From assembly GCA_025463055.1 (NCBI GenBank), contig JAOAPV010000119.1, positions 1-64,000 on the forward strand: a stretch of 64,000 bases of DNA. Direction: 5' to 3'. The DNA comes from Candidatus Acidiferrum typicum. GTDB lineage: Bacteria > Acidobacteriota > Terriglobia > Acidiferrales > UBA7541. The translations under genes were made by a program, and so were the position numbers. A model generated the notes under the pieces. That model was not told the origin of the DNA. It saw nothing but the letters and a program-made list of their open reading frames with translations, and made no database searches. The stretch's first letter is position 1. Every line of letters begins with the position of its first letter. Positions 1 through 7,658 of the stretch are shown piece by piece.

Positions 1-548
1 AGCTGGGCAACCATGTGCTCGGAAAATTTCTTGGTCCGCGCGTACGGATCGTAATCGGAACGCGCCCAATCAATGGACGCATCTTCGGTTACCACTTCGT
101 TGCGCCGCTGGCCGGCGACGGCCACAGTGGAAACGTGCGAGTACCGCCGCAGCCCTTTGTGGTCTTGCACGCGGCGCGCGAGCTGAATTACTTCCAGCGA
201 ACCGCGCAGATTCACGTTTAGGCACTGCTTTTCGGATTTGCGGTTTAGCGAAGCGGCGCAATGAATGATGGAATCGGTAGAGTCCGCCAACGAGCCGTAA
301 TCATCATTCGACAATCCGAAGCGCTCGCTCGTAAGGTCGCCGCGAAAGATACGCACGCGCGAATTGATGTGATCGAAAAACTCTGGAAAATCGAAATGGA
401 GCTGCAACGATTGCCACAAGCGTTCGCGCGCTTCCTGTTCGGAGTTTGCACGCACCAACAGATTCAGCGAGTCGCTATGATCGCGCAGCAGCCCGGCGAC
501 CAGATAGCTGCCGAGATAGCCGGTCGAGCCGGTTACGAAGATCGCCAT
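1..548 (-). CDS. Extended SDR / thioester-reductase-like protein (C-terminus cut by window edge)
   Basis: The first 182 residues of an NAD(P)-dependent extended short-chain dehydrogenase run off the window edge. The Rossmann loop TGSTGYLG is at residues 6-13, HVSTVAVAG is near 138, and the catalytic pair YARTK is at 169-173. The HVST and YxxxK arrangement is typical of thioester reductase-like and fatty-acyl reductase-like SDRs, which reduce activated acyl groups. The ATG lies inside the last codons of the upstream reductase gene (16-base overlap), so the two are probably translated together. The substrate cannot be told from the sequence; a role in acyl-chain or lipid reduction is inferred from the neighbour. 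Confidence 0.8.
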   Translation of the reverse strand, partial: MAIFVTGSTGYLGSYLVAGLLRDHSDSLNLLVRANSEQEARERLWQSLQLHFDFPEFFDHINSRVRIFRGDLTSERFGLSNDDYGSLADSTDSIIHCAASLNRKSEKQCLNVNLRGSLEVIQLARRVQDHKGLRRYSHVSTVAVAGQRRNEVVTEDASIDWARSDYDPYARTKKFSEHMVAQ

Positions 549-2935
549 AAAGGGTCGGACGACGGAGCGCTGCTGGGACTTGCGGTGGCGCATGCGGCTT
601 GCGCCGTCCAGTCAAGTTCGCGAGGCGCGCGCGCCTCCAATGGACGCCCTTCCATCAGGGGATAGCACCAACGGCGCAGCGCCGGAATATGGATGTTAAT
701 CCAGTAGTCCCACCAGTCGATGGATTCCGGATCGAATGCGAAGAGAGCGCGCTCTTCAGGAGAAAGTGCGGCGGAAAGCAAGCGCGCATTTTCGGATTCA
801 AACACGTGCTCGTTGTGCAGGATGAACGGCTCATACAGCTCGATAAGCTTTTCAGCGCGTAGCAGATCGCGCTCCTGCCGGGCCAGCGGAGCTTTCTTCA
901 CGTGGAGCGTTACAGCAACGCGATTGATGCGAGAAACGACCGCTTTCTGCATGGGAATAGACAATCGCTCATATCGCTGCTTGGACACTGGAATAGTCTC
1001 GAACTTCACCTTAAGCCAGTGCTCGATGCCCTGTTGCGTACGGTAGTGTTTGCGGTGAGCGAGCGCGGTGAGTTCGATGCTGCGCCCCATGTTCACGGGA
1101 TTGATTGCGGACGTCGCGAGCTGATACATCCTGGCGTTGCGCCGCGCGATCACAGCGGCGGCGATCAAGGTCATGCCTCGGCAAACCATGTCGACCGGAA
1201 TAACATCGAGGCATTTGCGCTCGTTCGTGGGAAGCTGCCGAAACGTGGTCCCCAGCAGATAGGACAATGGCCCGGAAGTATTGATGCCTTCATTCCATCC
1301 AGAGAACGGCGAACGCATTGAGCTTTCGACAATCGAAGGCCGAACAATCGCGATCGGCAAATCCCCGCCATGGCGGGTAAGGATCGACTCACCTAAGCTT
1401 TTCGTGAATGTGTACGTATTTGGCCAGCCAAGATGCTGCGCTCGGCGCAGGCCCACGCGCAGCAAGCGATTGCGCGCCCAGCGAACACGATTCCGCTTTA
1501 GTACGCCATCCAGTTCCTCCGCGGGGACAGCGGATGGATCTCCCGCGCGTCCCAAAACTTGGCGGCGTAAAGCCCGAGTTAGCTCCTGGTTCTCCGAACG
1601 CGCTTCGATGCGTCGAATCATCTCGCGCAGCGACTCGATTTCGCGCTCCGCATCAAAGTTCGCATCCTGAGCGGGATTGTAATTATCCTGCAGCCCTTCC
1701 CCCACCCGCCCATCGCGCATGCCAACTACATAACAGGTGGAAAGGTGCATCAGACCTGCATGATCGCTCTTACCCAAAAAATCCAGGAGGTGCATGGCGG
1801 AATCGACGTTGGAGGCCAAAGCTTCGCGCAGGTCGGGATTAAAATCGGTCAGCCCGGCGCTATTCACAATCAAGTCCAGCGATTTCGCCAATCTTGCTTG
1901 CGTCGCTTCGTCCATTCCCAAGCCGGGTTGGCTGACGTCGCCTTCGACTACTTCCACTTTTTGCTTTAGAAACGCGGCGAGTTGCCGACCGTGCCGCCCC
2001 TGCAGCGTGTCAAACGCCGGCGACTCTTCAAGGATTTTTTCAAAGCGGCGTTGCGCGGAGGTGGTGCGATTGCGCCGGATGAGCAGCGTAATCTTGCCGA
2101 TATTCGGAACGTTTTCGAGCAAATCGACGAGCCAGACTTTTCCGATGAAGCCGGTGACCCCGACTAGCAAAATGTGACGATTAGCCAGCGTTTCGCGTAC
2201 TGCGAGCCGCTTGACGCGCGGCACGTCCCCAAGGGCGGCAACCGCTCGTCCGGCCGGCGGCTCGGGACGCGCTGTGCTCTGTTTGGCTCGATCGAGCGCG
2301 GACTCGCCCCAGCCGAGTTGCGAAATCAATTTGTTGCTCGGTAGGCGACCATCGGTAGTGCCGCTTGCGATCCAAGCCAGGGGTCCGCGCGGACGCACAA
2401 CCGGCGAAAGCAGGCGCCCCGTCGCATAGCCATCGCGAAACTCCAAGCGATTGGAGACAAACGAGGAGATACCGAAGTGGTGTGCCAGCGGCCTGACCAC
2501 GTGTTCGAGAAGCTGGCTGACCAGCACAATCTCTTCACCGCTACGCACCGCGGCAATTAGTTTCTCGGCCGCTTGGCGACGCAAGTGCGGCTTCAGCACA
2601 TAATGGAAATACTCTTCGCCTAGCAGGTCTAGACGGTCTTGGCTGACGCCCCGCAACAACGTGTGCAGCAGTCGCGTGGCGAACGTGCGGCTCACCACGT
2701 AAGCGAAGGGTCGCAACAGCGCCATGGCGGCCATGCCCAAGCGCCGCGCCCAGCGTTCCGAAAAACTCTGCGAGTTCCAGGTGAAAAATCCGACCAGGCG
2801 CATAGCGCCCACTTCAAACAGCGAGCCTTCCACGCGCCAATAGGTCACGCGCCGTGACGCACCGTCTCCCGGAGCGCCTTTCAATGTGGCGATGGTTTCC
2901 GTCATAACCAACAAACGATTATCGAGCAAGTGCAC
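533..2935 (-). CDS. HAD-like domain fused to fatty acyl-CoA reductase-type SDR
   Basis: This 800-residue two-domain protein has a PSP/HAD-like region at about residues 30-215 and a fatty acyl-CoA reductase (male-sterility-type NAD-binding) region from about 250. The reductase has VTGFIGK at 260-266, STCYVVG near 399 and the catalytic YTFTK at 508-512, so NADPH-dependent reduction of an acyl thioester is likely. The HAD part looks inactive: where the family has DxDGT, residues 33-39 read WRVEGSL, so the nucleophile aspartate is gone. The start is a GTG; an ATG ten codons later is an alternative. It overlaps the downstream SDR by 16 bases. Wax-ester, ether-lipid or aldehyde production are all possible. 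Confidence 0.75.
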   Translation of the reverse strand: MHLLDNRLLVMTETIATLKGAPGDGASRRVTYWRVEGSLFEVGAMRLVGFFTWNSQSFSERWARRLGMAAMALLRPFAYVVSRTFATRLLHTLLRGVSQDRLDLLGEEYFHYVLKPHLRRQAAEKLIAAVRSGEEIVLVSQLLEHVVRPLAHHFGISSFVSNRLEFRDGYATGRLLSPVVRPRGPLAWIASGTTDGRLPSNKLISQLGWGESALDRAKQSTARPEPPAGRAVAALGDVPRVKRLAVRETLANRHILLVGVTGFIGKVWLVDLLENVPNIGKITLLIRRNRTTSAQRRFEKILEESPAFDTLQGRHGRQLAAFLKQKVEVVEGDVSQPGLGMDEATQARLAKSLDLIVNSAGLTDFNPDLREALASNVDSAMHLLDFLGKSDHAGLMHLSTCYVVGMRDGRVGEGLQDNYNPAQDANFDAEREIESLREMIRRIEARSENQELTRALRRQVLGRAGDPSAVPAEELDGVLKRNRVRWARNRLLRVGLRRAQHLGWPNTYTFTKSLGESILTRHGGDLPIAIVRPSIVESSMRSPFSGWNEGINTSGPLSYLLGTTFRQLPTNERKCLDVIPVDMVCRGMTLIAAAVIARRNARMYQLATSAINPVNMGRSIELTALAHRKHYRTQQGIEHWLKVKFETIPVSKQRYERLSIPMQKAVVSRINRVAVTLHVKKAPLARQERDLLRAEKLIELYEPFILHNEHVFESENARLLSAALSPEERALFAFDPESIDWWDYWINIHIPALRRWCYPLMEGRPLEARAPRELDWTAQAACATASPSSAPSSDPLWRSS

Positions 2936-3185
2936 GCACCGCAGCTATCCCGAATGTTCCGGACGCCTGAATGTAGCAGAGATGTAGGCACCTGACTGAC
3001 CGGAGGACAGCACCCTGAAGCTAAACCTCCGTACCTGGGCCAATCGTCCCCGAAGTAGGTGAGCGGTCACCTAGTTGGGAAGTGAAAAAGTAGCATCCTC
3101 GGCGGGTTCTCGCAAGGCGTGTGCGGGCTGGCGAGATGCCGAAGCAACAGAGATATGCCCTGGAAAGGGTACGCGGTCGCGTAGG

Positions 3186-4292
3186 CTAAACGCCCCAGCC
3201 GTAGCGCTCGGCGTGCTCAAGTGTGCGCTGCATCTCTTCGCGGAGCATTTCCGTGAACGCGGAACCTGTGACGGTGCGCGCGCCACTTTCGGCGAGGTCC
3301 GGGGTGCGATAGCCACCGCTCAGGACTCGAAGGAGCGAATGCTCCACCCAGTCGGCTTCCAAGGATAGCCCAAACGCATCACGCAGCATCATAGCCACGC
3401 TGAGAATCGAACCGATCGGATTTGCCGAGTCCGTGCCCGCCAGCGATGGCGCGGAGCCATGAATCGGCTCGAAGAGCGGTGCGCCGGACCCGAAGCTAGC
3501 AGACGGAATCACGCCGATCGAACCCGCTAACGCAGCAGCCGCGTCGCTCAAGATGTCGCCAAACATATTTGTGGTGAGCAGTACGTCAAACTGCGAGGGC
3601 CGCAGGGTAAGCTGCATTGCGGCGTTATCGACGTACATGTGCTCGAGCCGGATGCCCGGGTAGGCCGTGCTCATGGCTGTGACCGTGCGGCGCCAAAGTT
3701 GCGAACTGGCCAGCACGTTGGCCTTGTCCACCGAGCAGATGCGCCGCGAGCGGCTTTCGGCCCGCTCAAAGGCAAAGGTCGCAATACGCTCAATTTCCGA
3801 AGTGGAATACGACTCGGTGTCAAACGCGCGCTCAATGCCATTTTCCACTACGCTTCCGCGCTCGCCGAAATAGATCCCTCCGGATAGCTCGCGCACGATT
3901 TCAAGATCAAGATCGCCGAGCCGGTCGGCTCTTAATGGCGAAATCCCGCGCAGCGGCTCTAACAGCTTCACGGGGCGAACATTCACGTAAAGCCCTAGTC
4001 CCTGTCGCAATGACAAGAGACCACTCTCGGGGCGTTTACCAACCGGAAGAGCATCCCACTTCGGCCCGCCGACCGCGCCAAGAAAGACCGCGTCGGCTTT
4101 GTGGCATGCATCGAGCGTAGCGTCCGGAAGCGGCGTTCCCGCGGCATCGATCGCCGCGCCGCCAATAGGAAATTCCGCAAATTCAAACTGATGATGGAAT
4201 TCGTGTGCGGCTTCGCGCAGGACGGTAACCGCGGCCTGAGTGACTTCTGGGCCGATGCCGTCTCCCGCGAGCAATACAATGGTCTTCTTCAT
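3186..4292 (-). CDS. leuB: 3-isopropylmalate dehydrogenase
   Basis: LeuB oxidatively decarboxylates 3-isopropylmalate to 2-oxoisocaproate with NAD+, the third step of leucine synthesis. The 368-residue length is normal. GDGIGPEV is at residues 10-17, and the family signature beginning NMFGDILSD, with its metal-binding aspartates, lies in the C-terminal half. An AG-rich stretch precedes the ATG. It lies 104 bases downstream of leuA on the same strand, so the two are probably one transcript; leuC and leuD are not in the window. Cytoplasmic. Confidence 0.95.
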   Translation of the reverse strand: MKKTIVLLAGDGIGPEVTQAAVTVLREAAHEFHHQFEFAEFPIGGAAIDAAGTPLPDATLDACHKADAVFLGAVGGPKWDALPVGKRPESGLLSLRQGLGLYVNVRPVKLLEPLRGISPLRADRLGDLDLEIVRELSGGIYFGERGSVVENGIERAFDTESYSTSEIERIATFAFERAESRSRRICSVDKANVLASSQLWRRTVTAMSTAYPGIRLEHMYVDNAAMQLTLRPSQFDVLLTTNMFGDILSDAAAALAGSIGVIPSASFGSGAPLFEPIHGSAPSLAGTDSANPIGSILSVAMMLRDAFGLSLEADWVEHSLLRVLSGGYRTPDLAESGARTVTGSAFTEMLREEMQRTLEHAERYGWGV

Positions 4293-4396
4293 GACAAACC
4301 CCGATCGACAAAATCATCGTACTTGCGGGCCGCTTGCGAAAGTTGCGGCTAGCTTGCCAACACAGGCAGGTTCAGAACTTACGCCTTTTTGAAAGC

Positions 4397-5590
4397 TCAG
4401 GCGGTCGATGCTGCTTCCGCGGCGACGGCCACTGCTCCGCGGCGAATCACTTGATGCGCGATAGCAACCAAGTCGCGGTGCCGAACATCCTTTTGCTGGT
4501 CCGCGAGAGCAGTGACCCTACGGTAGACTTCGGCAAGCTCCCCATCGCTCGGCTCGTAGCCAAGATCGCGCAAGCTCAAGCGCAGCGCATTGCGGCCGGA
4601 ATGCTTCCCAAGTACCAGGGAGCGTGCCGGTACTCCCACTGTTTGCGGGGAAATGATCTCGTACGTCAGCGGGTTCTTGATAATACCATCCTGGTGGATT
4701 CCCGCTTCGTGCGCAAACGCGTTCGCGCCCACTACGGCTTTGTTGGGCGCAACTACCGCGCCAGTAATTTCAGAGAGCATACGGCTGGTGGGGAAAAGTT
4801 CCTCAAGGTGGATGCCCGTGCTAACTCCAAAACTCTCCTTGCGCACGGCCAGTGCTACTACCACCTCTTCCAATGCGGCATTCCCGGCGCGTTCCCCGAT
4901 ACCATTGATTGTGCATTCAATCTGGCGAACTCCCGCACGCACGGCGGCCAGCGAATTGGCCACGGCCATACCTAGGTCATCGTGACAGTGCGCACTGAGC
5001 GTTACACCTTGGGGATCACCCAAATATTCGCGTACATGGCGAAACATCGCGCCGTATTCTTCCGGCACGGCGTAGCCGACGGTGTCCGGCAGGTTTAAGA
5101 CTGTGGCTCCGGCGCCCACCGCTACCCGGCACACTTCGCACAAAAACTGAATATCCGTGCGGCCGGCATCTTCGGCGGAGAATTCCACTTCGCCAACGTG
5201 CTGCCTGCCGAAACGGATCATCGACGCAATGGCCTCGAGCGCTTGCTCGCGCGACATATTGAGTTTGACGCGAAGGTGCAAATCCGAGGTAGCTAGAAAG
5301 ATGTGCAGCCGGGGGGCAGCCGCGGGCTCCAGCGCCTCAATCGCAGCGCTGACATCATCTTTCCTTGCGCGAGCCAAAGCCGCAATCGGCACATCCCGCA
5401 CTTCCGTGGCGACCAGGCGCACTGCATCGAGATCTCCGCGCGAAGCGATTGGGAAACCGGCCTCGATAACGTCCACGCCAAGCTTGGCCAACTGTCGCGC
5501 CATACGGATTTTCTCCGCCGTATTCATGGAGAAGCCCGGCGACTGCTCGCCGTCGCGCAGTGTAGTGTCAAAAATGCGTAGCGAGTCCAT
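4397..5590 (-). CDS. leuA: 2-isopropylmalate synthase, short form without regulatory domain
   Basis: LeuA condenses acetyl-CoA with 2-oxoisovalerate, the committed step of leucine synthesis. DTTLRDGEQSPG (8-19) and HCHDDLG (metal ligands H201 and H203) are intact, and the accessory region continues to about 385. At 397 residues it stops before the roughly 120-residue C-terminal LeuA dimer domain that binds leucine in the ~520-residue enzymes. Feedback inhibition through that domain is therefore not expected, and control may fall to the divergent LysR gene. A GGGAG ribosome binding site precedes the ATG. Homocitrate or citramalate synthase are alternatives, but the adjacent leuB favours LeuA. 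Confidence 0.88.
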   Translation of the reverse strand: MDSLRIFDTTLRDGEQSPGFSMNTAEKIRMARQLAKLGVDVIEAGFPIASRGDLDAVRLVATEVRDVPIAALARARKDDVSAAIEALEPAAAPRLHIFLATSDLHLRVKLNMSREQALEAIASMIRFGRQHVGEVEFSAEDAGRTDIQFLCEVCRVAVGAGATVLNLPDTVGYAVPEEYGAMFRHVREYLGDPQGVTLSAHCHDDLGMAVANSLAAVRAGVRQIECTINGIGERAGNAALEEVVVALAVRKESFGVSTGIHLEELFPTSRMLSEITGAVVAPNKAVVGANAFAHEAGIHQDGIIKNPLTYEIISPQTVGVPARSLVLGKHSGRNALRLSLRDLGYEPSDGELAEVYRRVTALADQQKDVRHRDLVAIAHQVIRRGAVAVAAEAASTA

Positions 5591-5658
5591 AGAGTCTCCC
5601 TAGGGTAGATAAACAGACGGGGGACCGGTGGGTCAAATTTATCTTTATTCTACTTTTG

Positions 5659-5673
5659 ATAACATTGTCTTAT
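5659..5673. promoter_or_regulatory. Candidate LysR-type operator (T-N11-A)
   Basis: ATAACATTGTCTTAT is an imperfect dyad with ATAA/TTAT arms and fits the T-N11-A pattern of LysR-type regulators. It lies 25 bases upstream of the lysR GTG and 68 bases upstream of the leuA ATG, in the shared divergent promoter region, which is AT-rich compared with its surroundings. Confidence 0.55.
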
Positions 5674-5698
5674 ACTTGCGCAAAGGGACGGTTAACAG

Positions 5699-6577
5699 GT
5701 GGACCTCGGCGAACTCCAGGTGTTTCTGACCGTTGCTCGGGAAGGCAGCTTCTCACGCGCCGCTGAACGGCTATTCCGCACCCAGCCGGCGATCAGCCTC
5801 GGTATCCGCAAACTCGAGGACTCCCTTGGCCAGCCGCTGTTTGTGCGCGGCTCGCGGCCGGTGCGCCTCACCGACGCCGGCGTGCTGCTCAAGGAATACG
5901 CAGAGCGGCTGCTGAACCTTCGTGACGAAGTAAAGAAAGGGCTTAGCGAGCTGGAAGGCCTGAAACGAGGCGAGTTGTCCCTCGGCGTGAACGAAAGTTC
6001 GATTCATGCGCTGCTTCCTGCCCTTTCGCAATTTCGCGAACTGCATCCCGGGGTGCAGGTGCGCGTCCATCGCATGTTTTCGCGCGATATTCCCCACGAA
6101 GTATTGAATTATCGGCTCGACGTAGGGGCCATCTCCTTCATACCGCGAGACACACAGTTGCAAGCCACGGAAATCCGCAAGGATGAGCTGACCCTGGTGG
6201 TGCCGCTGAAGCATCCGCTTGCCAAACGGCGCGAGGTGGGCGTCGAAGACCTGGCCAACGAAACTTTTATCGGGCACATCGTGGAGTCGCCCTACCGTCG
6301 CCGAGTCATCGAGCTTTTCGCCAGAAATCGCACCGCGCTCAACATGCCCATCGAAATGCCCACCATCGAGAGCATCAAGCGCTTTGTGCAGATGGGCATG
6401 GGCGTAGCGATCGTCCCGCGGATGTGTGCGCAGTGGGAGATCGAGCATGGCTGGATGAAAGAAGTGAAGGTGCGGCAACTCAGTCTGCCCCGCCATGTGT
6501 ACGTTGTTTCGCGCCGCGGTGCGCGGCTTCCGCATGCAGCGGCGGAGCTCATGCGCATCCTGCGCGACGGCCAATAA
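5699..6577 (+). CDS. LysR-family transcriptional regulator, divergent from leuA
   Basis: This 292-residue LysR-type regulator has an N-terminal winged helix (about 1-60, including GSFSRAAERLF and TQPAISLGIRKLE) followed by a periplasmic-binding-protein-like effector domain (about 90-290). It starts at a GTG, which places FLTVAREGSF in the usual register. It is transcribed away from leuA with the T-N11-A dyad between them, so autoregulation and control of leuAB are likely. The effector is unknown; a leucine-pathway intermediate would be logical but is inference. Confidence 0.85.
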   Translation: MDLGELQVFLTVAREGSFSRAAERLFRTQPAISLGIRKLEDSLGQPLFVRGSRPVRLTDAGVLLKEYAERLLNLRDEVKKGLSELEGLKRGELSLGVNESSIHALLPALSQFRELHPGVQVRVHRMFSRDIPHEVLNYRLDVGAISFIPRDTQLQATEIRKDELTLVVPLKHPLAKRREVGVEDLANETFIGHIVESPYRRRVIELFARNRTALNMPIEMPTIESIKRFVQMGMGVAIVPRMCAQWEIEHGWMKEVKVRQLSLPRHVYVVSRRGARLPHAAAELMRILRDGQ

Positions 6578-6662
6578 TCCGCTTCTTGCCGGCGCAAGGC
6601 GTGCGCCCAGAGCCATTCTCCGGTATGCTGCGAAAGTAGTGGATTAGCGCGGCAGAAAAATC

Positions 6663-7472
6663 ATGACCAGCGGACTGGCCATCCTCGCCATCGGTTTCTT
6701 TCTGGGAATGCGGCATGCCACCGACCCGGACCACGTCATCGCCGTCTCCACCATTGTCAGCCGAGAACGCTCGATCGCCAAAGCCGCATTCATCGGAGTT
6801 TTGTGGGGCTTGGGCCACACGGTGACGATTCTGGCTGTCGGCGCCGCGATCATCTTATTTGGGCTGGCGATTCCCGTTCGCGTGGGGCTCACCATGGAGT
6901 TTTGCGTCGGCCTGATGCTGATTCTGTTGGGCGCGCTGAATCTGGCTGGCGCGATGACGTGGATGAGCAATAAGTTTTCTCCTTCGCATCCGCAAGTCGC
7001 CGGAGAGCACGCCCACCTTCACGAACACGGCGCGAAGATGCACCTACATTGGCATTCGCACGCCCCAGAGAGCGAGCATCACGGCGAAAGCCTCGCGCCG
7101 CCGGCCGTTCTCGAGCGGTCGTTCGCAGGCCTCGGCCTATACCAAGCGATGCGCCCTCTGTTTGTTGGTATCGTGCACGGCCTCGCGGGCTCTGCAGCAG
7201 TGGCGCTACTCGTCTTGAGCGCTATCCGCGAGCCGAAGTGGGCAGTACTCTACTTGCTAGTTTTTGGCGTAGGGACTATCGCTGGAATGATGCTGATCAC
7301 CAGTGTGATCGCGCTTCCCTTCTCCTTCGCGGGATACCGTTTTGCCTGGTTGAACCGAAGCTTGGTCACCGGCTCCGGAATCTTGAGCCTCGCGTTTGGT
7401 CTCTTCGTCTGCTACCAAATCGGCTTTGTCGACGGATTATTCACCTCGCACCCTAATTGGAAGCCGAGCTAG
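6663..7472 (+). CDS. NicO/HoxN-family nickel/cobalt permease
   Basis: This 269-residue inner-membrane protein has about six to seven hydrophobic segments. The nickel/cobalt transporter signature H-x4-D-H is in TM helix I (H18, D23, H24 in RHATDPDH), and GLGHTVTIL follows near residue 48. A hydrophilic loop at about 115-145 is rich in His (HAHLHEHGAKMHLHWHSHAP), consistent with metal capture. No nickel enzyme lies in the window, so the choice between Ni2+ and Co2+ is open. A UreH/SCO-like metal-efflux role is an alternative. Confidence 0.85.
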   Translation: MTSGLAILAIGFFLGMRHATDPDHVIAVSTIVSRERSIAKAAFIGVLWGLGHTVTILAVGAAIILFGLAIPVRVGLTMEFCVGLMLILLGALNLAGAMTWMSNKFSPSHPQVAGEHAHLHEHGAKMHLHWHSHAPESEHHGESLAPPAVLERSFAGLGLYQAMRPLFVGIVHGLAGSAAVALLVLSAIREPKWAVLYLLVFGVGTIAGMMLITSVIALPFSFAGYRFAWLNRSLVTGSGILSLAFGLFVCYQIGFVDGLFTSHPNWKPS

Positions 7473-7510
7473 GCGCTAGACGCCCATCAATCACATGATG
7501 CACTGGGATA

Positions 7511-7529
7511 AATTCCCAAAGTGGGAATT
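7511..7529. repeat. Perfect inverted repeat after the permease gene
   Basis: AATTCCCA-AAG-TGGGAATT is a perfect 8-bp-arm dyad, followed at once by TTTCCCA, a third half-site. The stem is AT-rich and no T-run follows, so an operator is as likely as a terminator. It lies 40 bases upstream of the predicted promoter of the next gene. Confidence 0.4.
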
Positions 7530-7568
7530 TTCCCAACCTTATAAATTGCACTTAAGTTAACTAATATC

Positions 7569-7597
7569 TTGACTATTCAAAACTCTCGCCGTATCTT
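7569..7597 (+). promoter_or_regulatory. Sigma-70-type promoter for the propeller protein
   Basis: TTGACT and TATCTT are separated by exactly 17 bases, and the -10 box ends 61 bases before the ATG of the secreted propeller gene. The surrounding sequence is AT-rich compared with the coding DNA. Confidence 0.55.
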
Positions 7598-7658
7598 GCC
7601 GCACAGGTCCCTCTCGGAAAACTGATTCAGCGCCGTTCCCTTCGGCCGAGAAAGAACT

